38,172 nucleotides of DNA from Verrucomicrobiota bacterium (GTDB lineage Bacteria > Verrucomicrobiota > Verrucomicrobiia > Opitutales > Opitutaceae): positions 1 through 38,172 of the forward strand of contig JAUVVA010000026.1 in the NCBI GenBank assembly GCA_030604905.1. Reading direction: 5' to 3'. The notes under the pieces are model-generated. The model worked only from the letters and a program-made list of their open reading frames with translations, did no database searches and was not told the DNA's origin. Below, one piece after another: positions 23,276 to 33,192 of this stretch (the first letter of the stretch is position 1; each line of letters begins with the position of its first letter). The translations under genes were made by a program, and so were the position numbers.

Positions 23276-24403
23276 ATGTCCTCCTTCAAGTCCCGCACCC
23301 TCGCCGCCCTTCGCTCCGCTCGCGCCGCCGCCCCCGCCCGCCGCGCCCTCGTGGGTCTCGACGGCTTTGTCGACACGATCGTCAAACCGGTCGCCACCCG
23401 CACCGGCCAGGGGGATGCCTTCACGCCGATCTCCAGCATCCCCGAATTCGCCGCCCGCATCGCCGGCGCGGCCGGCAAGAGCACCAACCTCGAGTTCTAC
23501 CCGCTCATGGACAAGCTCGGCGGCAACGGACCGATCATGGCCGCCGCGCTGCTCGCCGGCGGCGCGCGCATCACCTACGTCGGCTCCTTGGGCAAGCCCG
23601 TCCTGCACTCCGTGTTCCAAAGCTTCGCCAGCCGCGCCGAGGTGATCTCGCTTTGCGAGCCGGCCACCACGATCGCGGTCGAGTTTGGCGACGGCAAACT
23701 CATGCTTGGCCAGCTCCGCAGCCTCGACTCGATCACCCTCGCCCGGATCGAAGAGGTGATGGGCGCGTGCAGATTCCGCGCCGAGCTCGGCTCGGCCGAC
23801 CTCGTCGCCTTGGTCAACTGGACCATGATCCCCAACATGACCGGCATCTTCCGCGACCTCGTCACCGGGGTGCTGCCGGGCCTCCCCCCCCGCCCGGCCG
23901 GCGCCCCTCCCCGCACCTATTTCTTCGACCTCGCCGATCCCGAGAAACGCACCCGCGAGGACCTGCTCGAAGCGCTCTCGCTCATCGGCCGCTTCGGCGC
24001 CTTCGGCAACGTGACCCTCGGCCTCAACCTCAAGGAAGCCCAACAGGTCGCCGGCGCCCTCGGCCTCGCCTCGCCCGAGAAGGACGAGGCTTCCCTGCGC
24101 GCGGCCTGCGCTTCCATCCGCGAGAAACTCGCCCTCGCCACCGTGGTCATCCACCCGCGCGAATCCGCCGCCTGCGCCACCGCCGCCGGCACCGCCTGGG
24201 TCCCCGGCCCCTATTGCGAGAACCCGGTCATCACCACCGGAGCGGGCGACCACTTCAACGGCGGCTTCAGCCAAGGTCAGCTCCTCGGCCTCGATCCCGA
24301 GGCCTGCCTCACGCTCGGCGTCTGCACGAGCGGCCACTACGTGCGCACCGCGGAGAGCCCCACCCTCGACGATCTCGAGCGTTTCCTCGGCGACTGGGCC
24401 TGA
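23276..24403 (+). CDS. PfkB-family carbohydrate kinase
   Basis: This 375-residue kinase of the ribokinase/PfkB family should phosphorylate a sugar or sugar derivative with ATP. The N-terminal sugar-site region has LVGLDGFVDTIVK and the di-glycine block KLGGNGPIMAAALLAGG. The ATP site and catalytic base lie in TTGAGDHFNGGFSQG, with Asp325 as the base. The start at ATG 23276 precedes a short Ser/Lys/Arg leader. The substrate is not evident. A 2-keto-3-deoxygluconate kinase role would complete the mannonate pathway but the protein does not look like standard KdgK, so I leave it open. It stands alone, divergent from exbB, and ends in a hairpin-rich region. Confidence 0.88.
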   Translation: MSSFKSRTLAALRSARAAAPARRALVGLDGFVDTIVKPVATRTGQGDAFTPISSIPEFAARIAGAAGKSTNLEFYPLMDKLGGNGPIMAAALLAGGARITYVGSLGKPVLHSVFQSFASRAEVISLCEPATTIAVEFGDGKLMLGQLRSLDSITLARIEEVMGACRFRAELGSADLVALVNWTMIPNMTGIFRDLVTGVLPGLPPRPAGAPPRTYFFDLADPEKRTREDLLEALSLIGRFGAFGNVTLGLNLKEAQQVAGALGLASPEKDEASLRAACASIREKLALATVVIHPRESAACATAAGTAWVPGPYCENPVITTGAGDHFNGGFSQGQLLGLDPEACLTLGVCTSGHYVRTAESPTLDDLERFLGDWA

Positions 24404-24460
24404 TCGCCCGGGCGAGACGGGTCTCGCGGGACCGGTTTGTCGACGCGGCCCCTTGCCGTG

Positions 24461-24559
24461 TGTAGCGAGGCGGGCTCCGTCCACCCGCGACACAACACGA
24501 TAGCCCCGGGCTTATGCCCGGGAAAGACGGAGACGCCACGGCAGCCCGCCGCGGGCTGC
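24461..24559. repeat. Cluster of three hairpins between convergent genes (REP-like, terminator)
   Basis: Three stems lie in a row: GCGGG/CCCGC at 24470-24488 after TGTAGCG; a perfect 7-base-pair stem with TTAT loop at 24505-24522; and a palindrome GCAGCCCGC/GCGGGCTGC at 24541-24559. They fill the gap between the kinase gene and the response regulator gene, and probably end both transcripts. The TGTAGCG-plus-stem arrangement recurs at 37441-37466. Confidence 0.55.
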
Positions 24560-24566
24560 ATGAGGC

Positions 24567-25274
24567 TCAGTGCAGCAAGCCGTGATACATGCACCAACGG
24601 GTCAGGCCGACCACGTCGCGCACGCCGAGCTTCGCGTAGATGTTGGCCCGGTGTTTTTCCACCGTGCGGGTGCTCAGGCCGAGCTTGGCCGCGACCTCCT
24701 TGGAGGACATGGCGCCCGTGACCAAGGCCGCGATCTCGCGCTCACGCGGAGTCAGCACCTCGGGCTTCACGTTCTCGGCGTGGCCGGGTAGCGAGATGGG
24801 CCGCTCCGCCGTCGGGGGTGCGATGCCCGCGACGCTCGTGTAGCTGAGCCCACCGGCGAGCACGCTGCGGATGGTCTTGGTCAGATCCACCGCCGTCGCG
24901 GTCTTGTCGGCAAATCCTTGCACGCCGAGCTTCAAGAGCTCGCGCGGCAACTCGTTGCTTGGGTGGGCGGTCAAGAGCAGCACCACCAAATGAGGCAACT
25001 CGTGACGCAGGGTCTTGATGACCTCCACGCCCTGCATGTCCGGCAGCACAAGATCCAGCAAGAGCGCCTGCGGCTTGGTGCGGACGCACAGATCGATGCC
25101 CTCCTGGCCGGTCGCCGCCTCCCCCACCAACTCCACGCCATCGATCTTCTTCAGCACTTGGCGAACGAACTGCCGGTAGACGGGATCGTCCTCCACCATC
25201 GCCACCCGCGTGCAAAGCGCGATGTCGGAAGGGGTTTGGGAAGGCTCTTCGGGGGCTTTAATCGTGCGAGTCAT
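24567..25274 (-). CDS. LuxR/NarL-type response regulator, orphan
   Basis: This 235-residue two-domain regulator has a receiver domain at residues 22-140, with Glu28/Asp29/Asp30, the phospho-acceptor Asp74 in LLLDLVLPDMQG, the Thr in LLLTAHPSNE and the Lys in GFADKTATA. A short linker is followed by a LuxR-type helix-turn-helix at about 170-230 (LTPREREIAALVTGAMSSKE, then VEKHRANIYAKL). The start chosen is ATG 25274, since a longer frame lies across the promoter. No kinase gene is adjacent. NarL-type regulators are usually partnered with HisKA_3 kinases, so pairing with the HisKA kinase at 10636-12822 would be unusual. A perfect palindrome lies about 20 bases upstream. Confidence 0.92.
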   Translation of the reverse strand: MTRTIKAPEEPSQTPSDIALCTRVAMVEDDPVYRQFVRQVLKKIDGVELVGEAATGQEGIDLCVRTKPQALLLDLVLPDMQGVEVIKTLRHELPHLVVLLLTAHPSNELPRELLKLGVQGFADKTATAVDLTKTIRSVLAGGLSYTSVAGIAPPTAERPISLPGHAENVKPEVLTPREREIAALVTGAMSSKEVAAKLGLSTRTVEKHRANIYAKLGVRDVVGLTRWCMYHGLLH

Positions 25275-25293
25275 TAGGATGTGTGCAGTAACT

Positions 25294-25307
25294 GAACTAC
25301 GTAGTTC
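25294..25307. promoter_or_regulatory. 14-base palindrome upstream of the response regulator gene
   Basis: The perfect palindrome GAACTACGTAGTTC lies 20 bases upstream of the regulator start, in an unusually A+T-richer stretch. It is a candidate autoregulatory site. No linked promoter elements were clear. Confidence 0.4.
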
Positions 25308-25388
25308 GAAAGACGCAAGGCCAACGATAAGCATTTCCACCCAAAACCGAGCGGAAGCCCCTGAAAATCCGGAAGATTTATCGCGCGA

Positions 25389-26282
25389 TCAATTATCTGG
25401 CACCAGCCAATGCACTCCGCCCGTCGCGCCCGGGGCCTGCGCCAAGACCGGCGCCAACCAGCGTGCCATCTCGCCCAGCGGCCCAGCCGATTCCCAAGGC
25501 GGGTTGATGACCAATACCCCGCAACCCCAGAGCTTTAGCCCGGCCTCTTCCCCGCCCACCAGCAACTCGACGGTGTAACACGGCGGCAGTCCCTTCAGCC
25601 CGAGCAGTTGCCGATAAAAGGCATCCACCCGCGCCCGTGCCGTCAGCGGATACCACACCGCGAAGCACCCGCCCGGCAGGCGCCGCAGCCCCTCGCCGAG
25701 CGCCTCCACGATTCGCGCCCACTCGTCCTGCGACTCGAAAGGCGGATCGATCAAAACCAGCGCCCTCCGCTCCGGCGGCGGCAACATCGCCCGCAGAGCC
25801 GTGTAACCATCCATGCGCTGCGTGGACACCCGCCGCGATCCGGCAAACTCCTCCGCCAGCGCCGCCGCCTCCTCCGGCTGCGCCTCGCACAATACCGCCC
25901 GGTCCTGCGCCCTCAAGCTCGCTTGGGCGAGCCGCGGCGAGCCCGGGTAAAACCTCGGGCCGGCCCCCGCGTCACCACCGCCCCCGGTCCGCGCCCGGGC
26001 CTCCCGGTCGAAAGCGCGCACCGCCTCCACATAGTCGCGCAGCTCCGCCGGCAAATCAGCCAGTCCCCAGAGCCGCCCCACCCCGGCCGGCCACTCCGGC
26101 TCGCGCGGACGCGAGAGCCCTTCCGCCGCGGCCGTGAGATCGTAGCCCCCGCGGCCCGCGTGCGTATCCAGGTAAAGGATACCCTTCTCCTTCGCCTGCA
26201 GGCCCGCCAGCAACCGCAGCAGCACCGCGTGCTTGAGCACGTCGGCGAAGTTTCCCGCATGGTAGCGGTGACGGTAGTTCAA
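25389..26282 (-). CDS. rlmJ: 23S rRNA (adenine-N6)-methyltransferase RlmJ
   Basis: RlmJ methylates N6 of A2030 in 23S rRNA. The 297-residue product starts with the family opening YRHRYHAGNFADVLKHAVL, has the S-adenosylmethionine motif region LYLDTHAGRGGYDL, the substrate block FYPGSPRLAQASLRAQDRAV, and motif IV LVLIDPPFESQDEW. The C-terminal GCGVLVINPPW block is also typical. The start is TTG at 26282, the only initiator that keeps the N-terminus. It overlaps the YhcH-family stop (TTGA), so translation is coupled. An Ala/Gly/Glu-rich bias raises the length slightly over the usual 280 residues. Confidence 0.94.
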   Translation of the reverse strand: MNYRHRYHAGNFADVLKHAVLLRLLAGLQAKEKGILYLDTHAGRGGYDLTAAAEGLSRPREPEWPAGVGRLWGLADLPAELRDYVEAVRAFDREARARTGGGGDAGAGPRFYPGSPRLAQASLRAQDRAVLCEAQPEEAAALAEEFAGSRRVSTQRMDGYTALRAMLPPPERRALVLIDPPFESQDEWARIVEALGEGLRRLPGGCFAVWYPLTARARVDAFYRQLLGLKGLPPCYTVELLVGGEEAGLKLWGCGVLVINPPWESAGPLGEMARWLAPVLAQAPGATGGVHWLVPDN

Positions 26283-26812
26283 CGCCCGCCCCCCGCCCCG
26301 CCGCCCGCCGCCGCCAGCGCCGCCACCGGGATCTTCACCACCGTCTTGCGCACCAGCGCCGGCGCCCCGTCCGCCAGCGAGGGCATGTGCCCGTCGGCCG
26401 GGAAAAACACCGCCACCCCGCCCTGCCGGACCTTGAGGATGGCCGCGGGCTCCGCCGCCGCGAAAAACATCAAATCACGCTCCGCACGGTAGTCCTCCGT
26501 GAGCCGCAGCCCCGACACCTCCACCACGCCCATCTGCTCGCGGCCGGCGATGATCACCTGCACGTCGAGGTAGCGCTCGTGCGCCTCCCACTTGCCCTCG
26601 GCCACCGGCTTGGACTCGTAGGCCTGCTCCAGCGCGAAGACGCCCTCGCCCAGCTCCACGCGCTCGGTCGCGCCGCCCGGGATCGCCGCGATTCGCGCCG
26701 CCTCCGGAGAACCCGCCCGCAGGCAGCGCTCGACGTAGTCGAACGCCAGATCAAAGGCCGGGCAGGCCTTGACCTGCGCCCGCACGGTGGAAAGTGAACC
26801 AAAGAGAGCCAT
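26279..26812 (-). CDS. YhcH/YjgK/YiaL family protein
   Basis: This 177-residue single-domain beta protein of the DUF386 family carries EGVFALEQAYESKP, a WEAHERYLDVQVIIAGRE block with the conserved metal-type His/Glu, DYRAERDLMFF, and GGVAVFFPADGHMPSLAD, all typical. The family has a cupin-like fold and is often found near sialic acid or sugar-acid genes; the YhcH reaction is not firmly established. The start at ATG 26812 precedes FGSLSTVRAQ. The C-terminus ends in a short Ala/Gly run. It overlaps rlmJ by four bases and is divergent from trpC, with 129 bases between them. Confidence 0.88.
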   Translation of the reverse strand: MALFGSLSTVRAQVKACPAFDLAFDYVERCLRAGSPEAARIAAIPGGATERVELGEGVFALEQAYESKPVAEGKWEAHERYLDVQVIIAGREQMGVVEVSGLRLTEDYRAERDLMFFAAAEPAAILKVRQGGVAVFFPADGHMPSLADGAPALVRKTVVKIPVAALAAAGGGAGGGR

Positions 26813-26941
26813 GCCTCGCAGCCTCGCGAGCCCCTCGCCCCGCTGGCAAGCGCGGAGCCGGCCCGCGCGGCCGCGCACCAAACCGCGCGCGGGCTTGGTT
26901 CTTGCGCCCTTCGCCCCACTTTGCGGCCATTGCCCCTTCCG

Positions 26942-27742
26942 ATGTCCGACAAACTCACCGAGATCATGGCGCACAAGCGCCGCGAAGTCGCCCCCCGCGT
27001 CCGTGCCGTCACGCCCGAAGAACTCGCCGCGCTCGACGCCTCCCTGCCGCGCCCCCCCTCCTTCGCCGCCGCCCTCCGCCGCGCCGACGGCGCCCTTGCC
27101 GTCATCGCCGAGATCAAACGCCGCTCGCCCTCCGCCGGCGACATCAAGGCCGGCGTGCCCGCCCTCGACCAGGCCCGACGCTACCAATCCGCCGGCGCCG
27201 ACGCCCTCTCCATCCTCACCGACGAGAAATACTTCGGCGGCACCCTCGCCGACCTCGAATCCGTCACCGCCCACTTCCGCGCCGCCCCCCCCGCCCTCCC
27301 CTGCATCCGGAAGGACTTTATGGTCCACCCCATCCAGGTGCTCGAAGCGCGCCAGGCCGGCGCCAGCGCCATCCTCATCATCGTGCGCGCCCTCGACGAC
27401 GCCGAGATCCGCGTGCTCCACGAGGCCGCCCGCGCCGCCGGGCTCGACGCGCTTTTCGAGATCCACAACGAGGCCGAGCTCGACCGCGCCCTCGCCCACG
27501 AAGCCACCATCATCGGCGTCAACAACCGCGACCTCGCCGTCTTCCGCTGCGACCTCGGCCTGAGCGAACGCCTCATCCCCAAGTTCCCCGCCCACGTCAC
27601 CGCCGTCAGCGAGAGCGGCATCTTCACCGCCGCTGACGCCGCCCGCGTGCGCGCCTGCGGAGCCCACGCCATCCTCTGCGGCGAGGCGCTTATGAAGGCC
27701 CCCGACACCGCCGCCCTCCTCTCCGACTTCCACCGCGCCTAA
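26942..27742 (+). CDS. trpC: Indole-3-glycerol phosphate synthase
   Basis: TrpC closes the indole ring in tryptophan synthesis. The 266-residue product shows the complete TIM-barrel motif set: AEIKRRSPSAGDI with the phosphate-binding Lys, SILTDEKYFGGTLADL, CIRKDFMVHPIQVLEAR with the catalytic Lys, GVNNRDLAVF, SESGI and ILCGEALM. The start at ATG 26942 was chosen over a codon seven residues upstream by the conserved N-terminus. Other trp genes are absent, so the gene is separated from the operon or belongs to a split pathway. It is followed, 62 bases on, by rsmA. Confidence 0.97.
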   Translation: MSDKLTEIMAHKRREVAPRVRAVTPEELAALDASLPRPPSFAAALRRADGALAVIAEIKRRSPSAGDIKAGVPALDQARRYQSAGADALSILTDEKYFGGTLADLESVTAHFRAAPPALPCIRKDFMVHPIQVLEARQAGASAILIIVRALDDAEIRVLHEAARAAGLDALFEIHNEAELDRALAHEATIIGVNNRDLAVFRCDLGLSERLIPKFPAHVTAVSESGIFTAADAARVRACGAHAILCGEALMKAPDTAALLSDFHRA

Positions 27743-27774
27743 GCCCCCCCGCTCTACGGCCTCCGTCCCCGACC

Positions 27775-27791
27775 ATTGGTCATTGGTCATT
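27775..27791. repeat. Short heptamer repeat upstream of rsmA
   Basis: Two and a half copies of ATTGGTC run in tandem in the 62-base gap between trpC and rsmA, within 14 bases of the rsmA start. This resembles the heptamer-type repeats at 16665-16757 in unit length but not in sequence. Confidence 0.55.
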
Positions 27792-27804
27792 ACGCGAAGC
27801 GTCC

Positions 27805-28662
27805 ATGCCCCTCACCCTCTCCGAAACCCGCGAGACCCTCGCCAAGCTGGGCGTTCACCCGAAGCACATGCTCGGGCAAAACTTCCTCATCGACGGCAAC
27901 ATCGTGCGCAAGTCGCTCGAGCTCGCCCAGGTCGCCCCCGGCGACCGCGTCGTCGAGGTTGGCCCCGGCCTCGGCACGCTCACCCGCACCCTGCTCGAAG
28001 CCGGCGCCGAGGTCTGGGCCGTCGAGCGCGACGCGATGCTCGCCCGCCATCTCTCCGAGACGCTCGCCCCGCTCCACCCCGGCCGCCTGCACTTGCTCCA
28101 GGCCGACGCCATGGACCACCCCACCGCGCAGATCCCCGCCGACCAGCCCTTCAAGATCGTCGCCAACCTGCCCTACGCCATCTCCACGCCCTGGATGGAC
28201 GCGGTGCTCGAAGGCCCGCTCCCCGAGCGCCTCGTGCTCATGCTCCAGTTCGAGGCCGCGCAGCGCTACATGGCCCGGCCCGGCACCAAGCAGTTCGGCT
28301 CCATCTCCATCTTCATCCAGTCCGCCTTCGACATCGCCCCCGGCCACAAGGTCTCCGCGCAGTGCTTCCATCCGCGCCCCGAGGTCGAGTCCTACCTCTT
28401 CAATCTCGTCCGCAAGCCCGCCCCGCTCCTCTTTCCCAAGCCCGCCAAGCGCGCCATCCGCGCCTGCTTCCAGCAACGCCGCAAACAGATCGGCACCCTG
28501 CTCCGCGGCCAGCTCCCCGACGGCGGCCGCGCCTGGATCGACAGCCTCGTCGCCGCCGGCCAATCCCCCACCGTCCGCCCCGAGGACATCCCGCTGCACC
28601 TCTGGCAGACCTTCCCCGGCGTCGGCGACCATCCCGCAAACGACACTTCCCCGCTCTCATGA
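27805..28662 (+). CDS. rsmA: 16S rRNA dimethyladenosine transferase RsmA (KsgA)
   Basis: RsmA dimethylates A1518 and A1519 of 16S rRNA during small-subunit assembly. The 285-residue product shows LGQNFLIDGNIVRK at the N-terminus, the S-adenosylmethionine motif VVEVGPGLGTLTRTLLEAGA, and AVERDAML. Motif IV is NLPYAISTPWMDAV, followed by FIQSAFDIAPGHKVSAQCFHPRPEVES and a helical C-terminal domain. It ends GVGDHPANDTSPLS and its stop overlaps the next gene by four bases (ATGA). The start is ATG 27805. Length and motifs are normal. Confidence 0.96.
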   Translation: MPLTLSETRETLAKLGVHPKHMLGQNFLIDGNIVRKSLELAQVAPGDRVVEVGPGLGTLTRTLLEAGAEVWAVERDAMLARHLSETLAPLHPGRLHLLQADAMDHPTAQIPADQPFKIVANLPYAISTPWMDAVLEGPLPERLVLMLQFEAAQRYMARPGTKQFGSISIFIQSAFDIAPGHKVSAQCFHPRPEVESYLFNLVRKPAPLLFPKPAKRAIRACFQQRRKQIGTLLRGQLPDGGRAWIDSLVAAGQSPTVRPEDIPLHLWQTFPGVGDHPANDTSPLS

Positions 28663-28934
28663 ACACCCACCTCCTCACCTTCGAACAATTCGTCATCCTC
28701 ATCGTCGTCGGCGCCCTCGCGGGTTGGGTGGCGGGCCTGATCTTCAAGCGCCGCCGCTTCGGCTTTCTCGGCAACATGATCATCGGCGTGCTCGGCTCCT
28801 TCCTCGGCCGCTGGATGCTCGCGCTGATCGGCTTTGGCGTCTACGGTCACCTCGCCCACTTCATCACCGCGGTGATCGGCGCCGTCGCGCTGCTTTGGCT
28901 TTTGTCTTTCCTCCCCAAAGGCGGCAAAAAGTGA
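28659..28934 (+). CDS. GlsB/YeaQ/YmgE-family small membrane protein
   Basis: This 91-residue protein has three hydrophobic segments: ILIVVGALAGWVAGLIF, FGFLGNMIIGVLGSFLGRWM and AVIGAVALLWLLSFLP. The G.L..W..G...K....G...N...G..G....... pattern is that of the transglycosylase-associated (YeaQ/YmgE) stress proteins, although no enzymatic role is known. The start ATG 28659 overlaps the rsmA stop, so the two are translated together. It ends in a Lys/Gly tail. Confidence 0.85.
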   Translation: MNTHLLTFEQFVILIVVGALAGWVAGLIFKRRRFGFLGNMIIGVLGSFLGRWMLALIGFGVYGHLAHFITAVIGAVALLWLLSFLPKGGKK

Positions 28935-28945
28935 CCCACCTCCCC

Positions 28946-29344
28946 ATGAGCGCCACCGCCCCCGATCCCGCGGACGACGAGACCTTCCTGCGCGCGCTCG
29001 TGAAAACCTCGCGCCAGCGCATCGTTCATCTCCGCTGGACCGACCGCGATGGCTCCGCCCGCCTCACCCCGCTCGCCTCAACGGAGGCCGCTCGCCTCAA
29101 CACGATCGCCCGCGCCCGCGGACTTTCCGCCGAGGCCCTCCTCCGCGACACCGCCCACCAAGCCGCCGGAAAGATCAGGAGTCCTAGGAGCTGTCTTCAA
29201 AATAAAGCGGTGTGTCGCTGGGAGCGCAGCCGGTTGAGGGCAAGGCGGGGGCGAGGGTGCTGGGCCCGCCTCCGCCTCGGTCGCCTTGGGCGAGCCCCTC
29301 TTCCTCACCACGCCACACCGCTTTATTTTGAAGACAGCTCCTAA
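28946..29344 (+). CDS. Small unknown protein whose 3' end is replaced by an inserted element
   Basis: The reading frame runs 132 residues, but only the first 80 (to about IRSP) look native. They form a soluble, charged domain with RALVKTSRQRIVHLRWTDRD and ARARGLSAEALLRDTAHQAA, which I do not recognise. From base 29185 the frame passes through a MITE-like element and gives an Arg-rich, low-quality tail ending at 29344. Removing the element with one copy of TA restores the frame into the flanking DNA, ending SPKGDVLG and a TAA at 29361-29363, giving 86 residues. This suggests an insertion near the 3' end of a real gene. The start ATG 28946 lies 11 bases after the membrane-protein stop. Confidence 0.6.
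   Translation: MSATAPDPADDETFLRALVKTSRQRIVHLRWTDRDGSARLTPLASTEAARLNTIARARGLSAEALLRDTAHQAAGKIRSPRSCLQNKAVCRWERSRLRARRGRGCWARLRLGRLGRAPLPHHATPLYFEDSS
29185..29343. mobile_element. MITE-like element with perfect 30-base inverted ends
   Basis: The 159-base element has ends at 29185-29214 and 29314-29343 that are exact reverse complements over 30 bases (beginning TAGGAGCTGTCTTCAAAATA). The 99-base interior is GC-rich and non-coding. The outermost TA on each side fits a TA target duplication, as used by IS630/mariner-type transposases, but IS5-type ends cannot be excluded. No transposase is present, so it would need a helper in trans. The A+T-richer ends stand out from the surrounding sequence. 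It lies inside the 3' end of the gene at 28946. A transcript would fold into a very stable stem that could affect expression of coaD downstream. Confidence 0.85.
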
Positions 29345-29484
29345 GGGAGACGTTTTAGGTTAATCCATCCCTGCCGCGTCACGCCGCCCCGCGCTCGATC
29401 TACGCCGCCGCCCCGCACTCGCTCCCTCGCCGCCTCGCCCCCATCGTCCCCGCCAACTCCAACTTCCCACTTCACCCATCTGTC

Positions 29485-29967
29485 ATGCGGCACTGCATCT
29501 ACCCGGGCACCTTCGACCCCATCACCTTCGGGCACCTCGACGTGCTCGAACGCGCCTCGCGCCTCTTCGACAAGGTCACCGTCGGCGTCGCCGCCAACCC
29601 CGGCAAGGGCCCGATCTTCAGCCAGGAGAAACGCCTCGATCTGGTCCGCACCGTCTCGCGCCACATCCCCAACGTCACCGCCGTCGCCTTCGACGGCCTG
29701 CTCGTCGAGTTCGCCCGCAAACAAAAGGCGGTCGCGGTCATCCGCGGCATCCGGGCCCTCTCCGACTTCGAATTCGAGTTCAACATGGCGCTCATGAACC
29801 GGCACCTCGAACCCGACATCGAGACCATCTTCGTGATGCCCCGCGAGACCTACAGCTACACCAGTTCCAATCTCGTGAAACAAGTGGCCAAGCTCGGCGG
29901 CGACATCGCCCACTTCGTGCCGCCCGAGGTCGTCGCCGCCCTCCGCGAAGCCTACGCCAAGCGCTGA
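29485..29967 (+). CDS. coaD: Phosphopantetheine adenylyltransferase
   Basis: CoaD adds AMP to 4'-phosphopantetheine in coenzyme A synthesis. The 160-residue product has the nucleotidyltransferase motif YPGTFDPITFGHLDVLERA, the substrate loop VIRGIRALSDFEFEFNMALMN, and the C-terminal ETYSYTSSNLVKQVAKLGGD with the ISST-type ATP loop. The length is normal. ATG 29485 begins MRHCIYPGTF, close to the family start. The 140 bases before it follow the MITE and hold no recognised gene. Confidence 0.96.
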   Translation: MRHCIYPGTFDPITFGHLDVLERASRLFDKVTVGVAANPGKGPIFSQEKRLDLVRTVSRHIPNVTAVAFDGLLVEFARKQKAVAVIRGIRALSDFEFEFNMALMNRHLEPDIETIFVMPRETYSYTSSNLVKQVAKLGGDIAHFVPPEVVAALREAYAKR

Positions 29968-30106
29968 GAGCTGAGTCGCTCGGCGGCGTGCCCGAGCCCG
30001 CGCTCTCCCTCGCCCGCCCCTCGGACCGACTTTCGCGCGGCCCCCTACGCCAAATCGGGCCGATCCCACTGGCGCTCGGGCCCTTCCGTCGTATGCTCGG
30101 GCCACT

Positions 30107-32818
<2,712 letters not shown>

Positions 32819-32860
32819 CCCCCGCGGAAGCGCGGACCGGACGGCGCCGGCCCCGCCCGC

Positions 32861-33139
32861 TCACGTGGCGGGCGGCGGCGGCGTGGTCGGCGCCGGGGCC
32901 GCGGGCGGCGTCACCGGCTGCGCGTAGTGCTCCGCCAATACGGCGAGGTGCCCCTGCACGATCTTCGAGATCGTGGCGCCCGGCAGCTTGGCCTTGTGCA
33001 GCTCAAACACCGCCACGAGCAGCGCGAGCTCGATGTCGACCGTGCGCGGCGTGGTCGCCTTCATCTCGCGCATGATCTCGAGCGCCTTCGCTTCGGCGCG
33101 TTTGTAGTCCTGGAAATTCTGTTCGGTGGCGGCGGGCAT
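32861..33139 (-). CDS. Small protein of unknown function with Pro-rich tail
   Basis: This 92-residue protein has a helical, charged first part (FQDYKRAEAKALEIMREMKA) and a middle LALLVAVFELHKAKLPGATISKIVQGHLAVLAEHY that looks well ordered. The C-terminal tail is Pro/Ala/Thr-only (APTTPPPPAT). No signal peptide or known domain is seen. The start at ATG 33139 gives the helical opening; a longer frame upstream has low-quality, Arg-rich sequence. It lies between the ATPase gene (convergent) and the GH5-like gene (same strand, 53 bases away). Confidence 0.7.
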   Translation of the reverse strand: MPAATEQNFQDYKRAEAKALEIMREMKATTPRTVDIELALLVAVFELHKAKLPGATISKIVQGHLAVLAEHYAQPVTPPAAPAPTTPPPPAT

Positions 33140-33192
33140 AAGGGGCCAAGTCGCCGCCGCCCCGCCCGCCCTGTCAAGCCCGTCGCGTCCGC

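Noticed and set aside
27775-27791. A short reading frame start within the ATTGGTC repeat
   Set aside because: It is on the opposite strand to trpC and rsmA and would read through the trpC gene in antisense; the repeat explains the apparent start.
29215-29313. The interior of the MITE as a small gene or RNA
   Set aside because: It is only 99 bases, has no start site or conserved motif, and the translation is Arg-rich. An RNA role cannot be excluded but nothing supports it.
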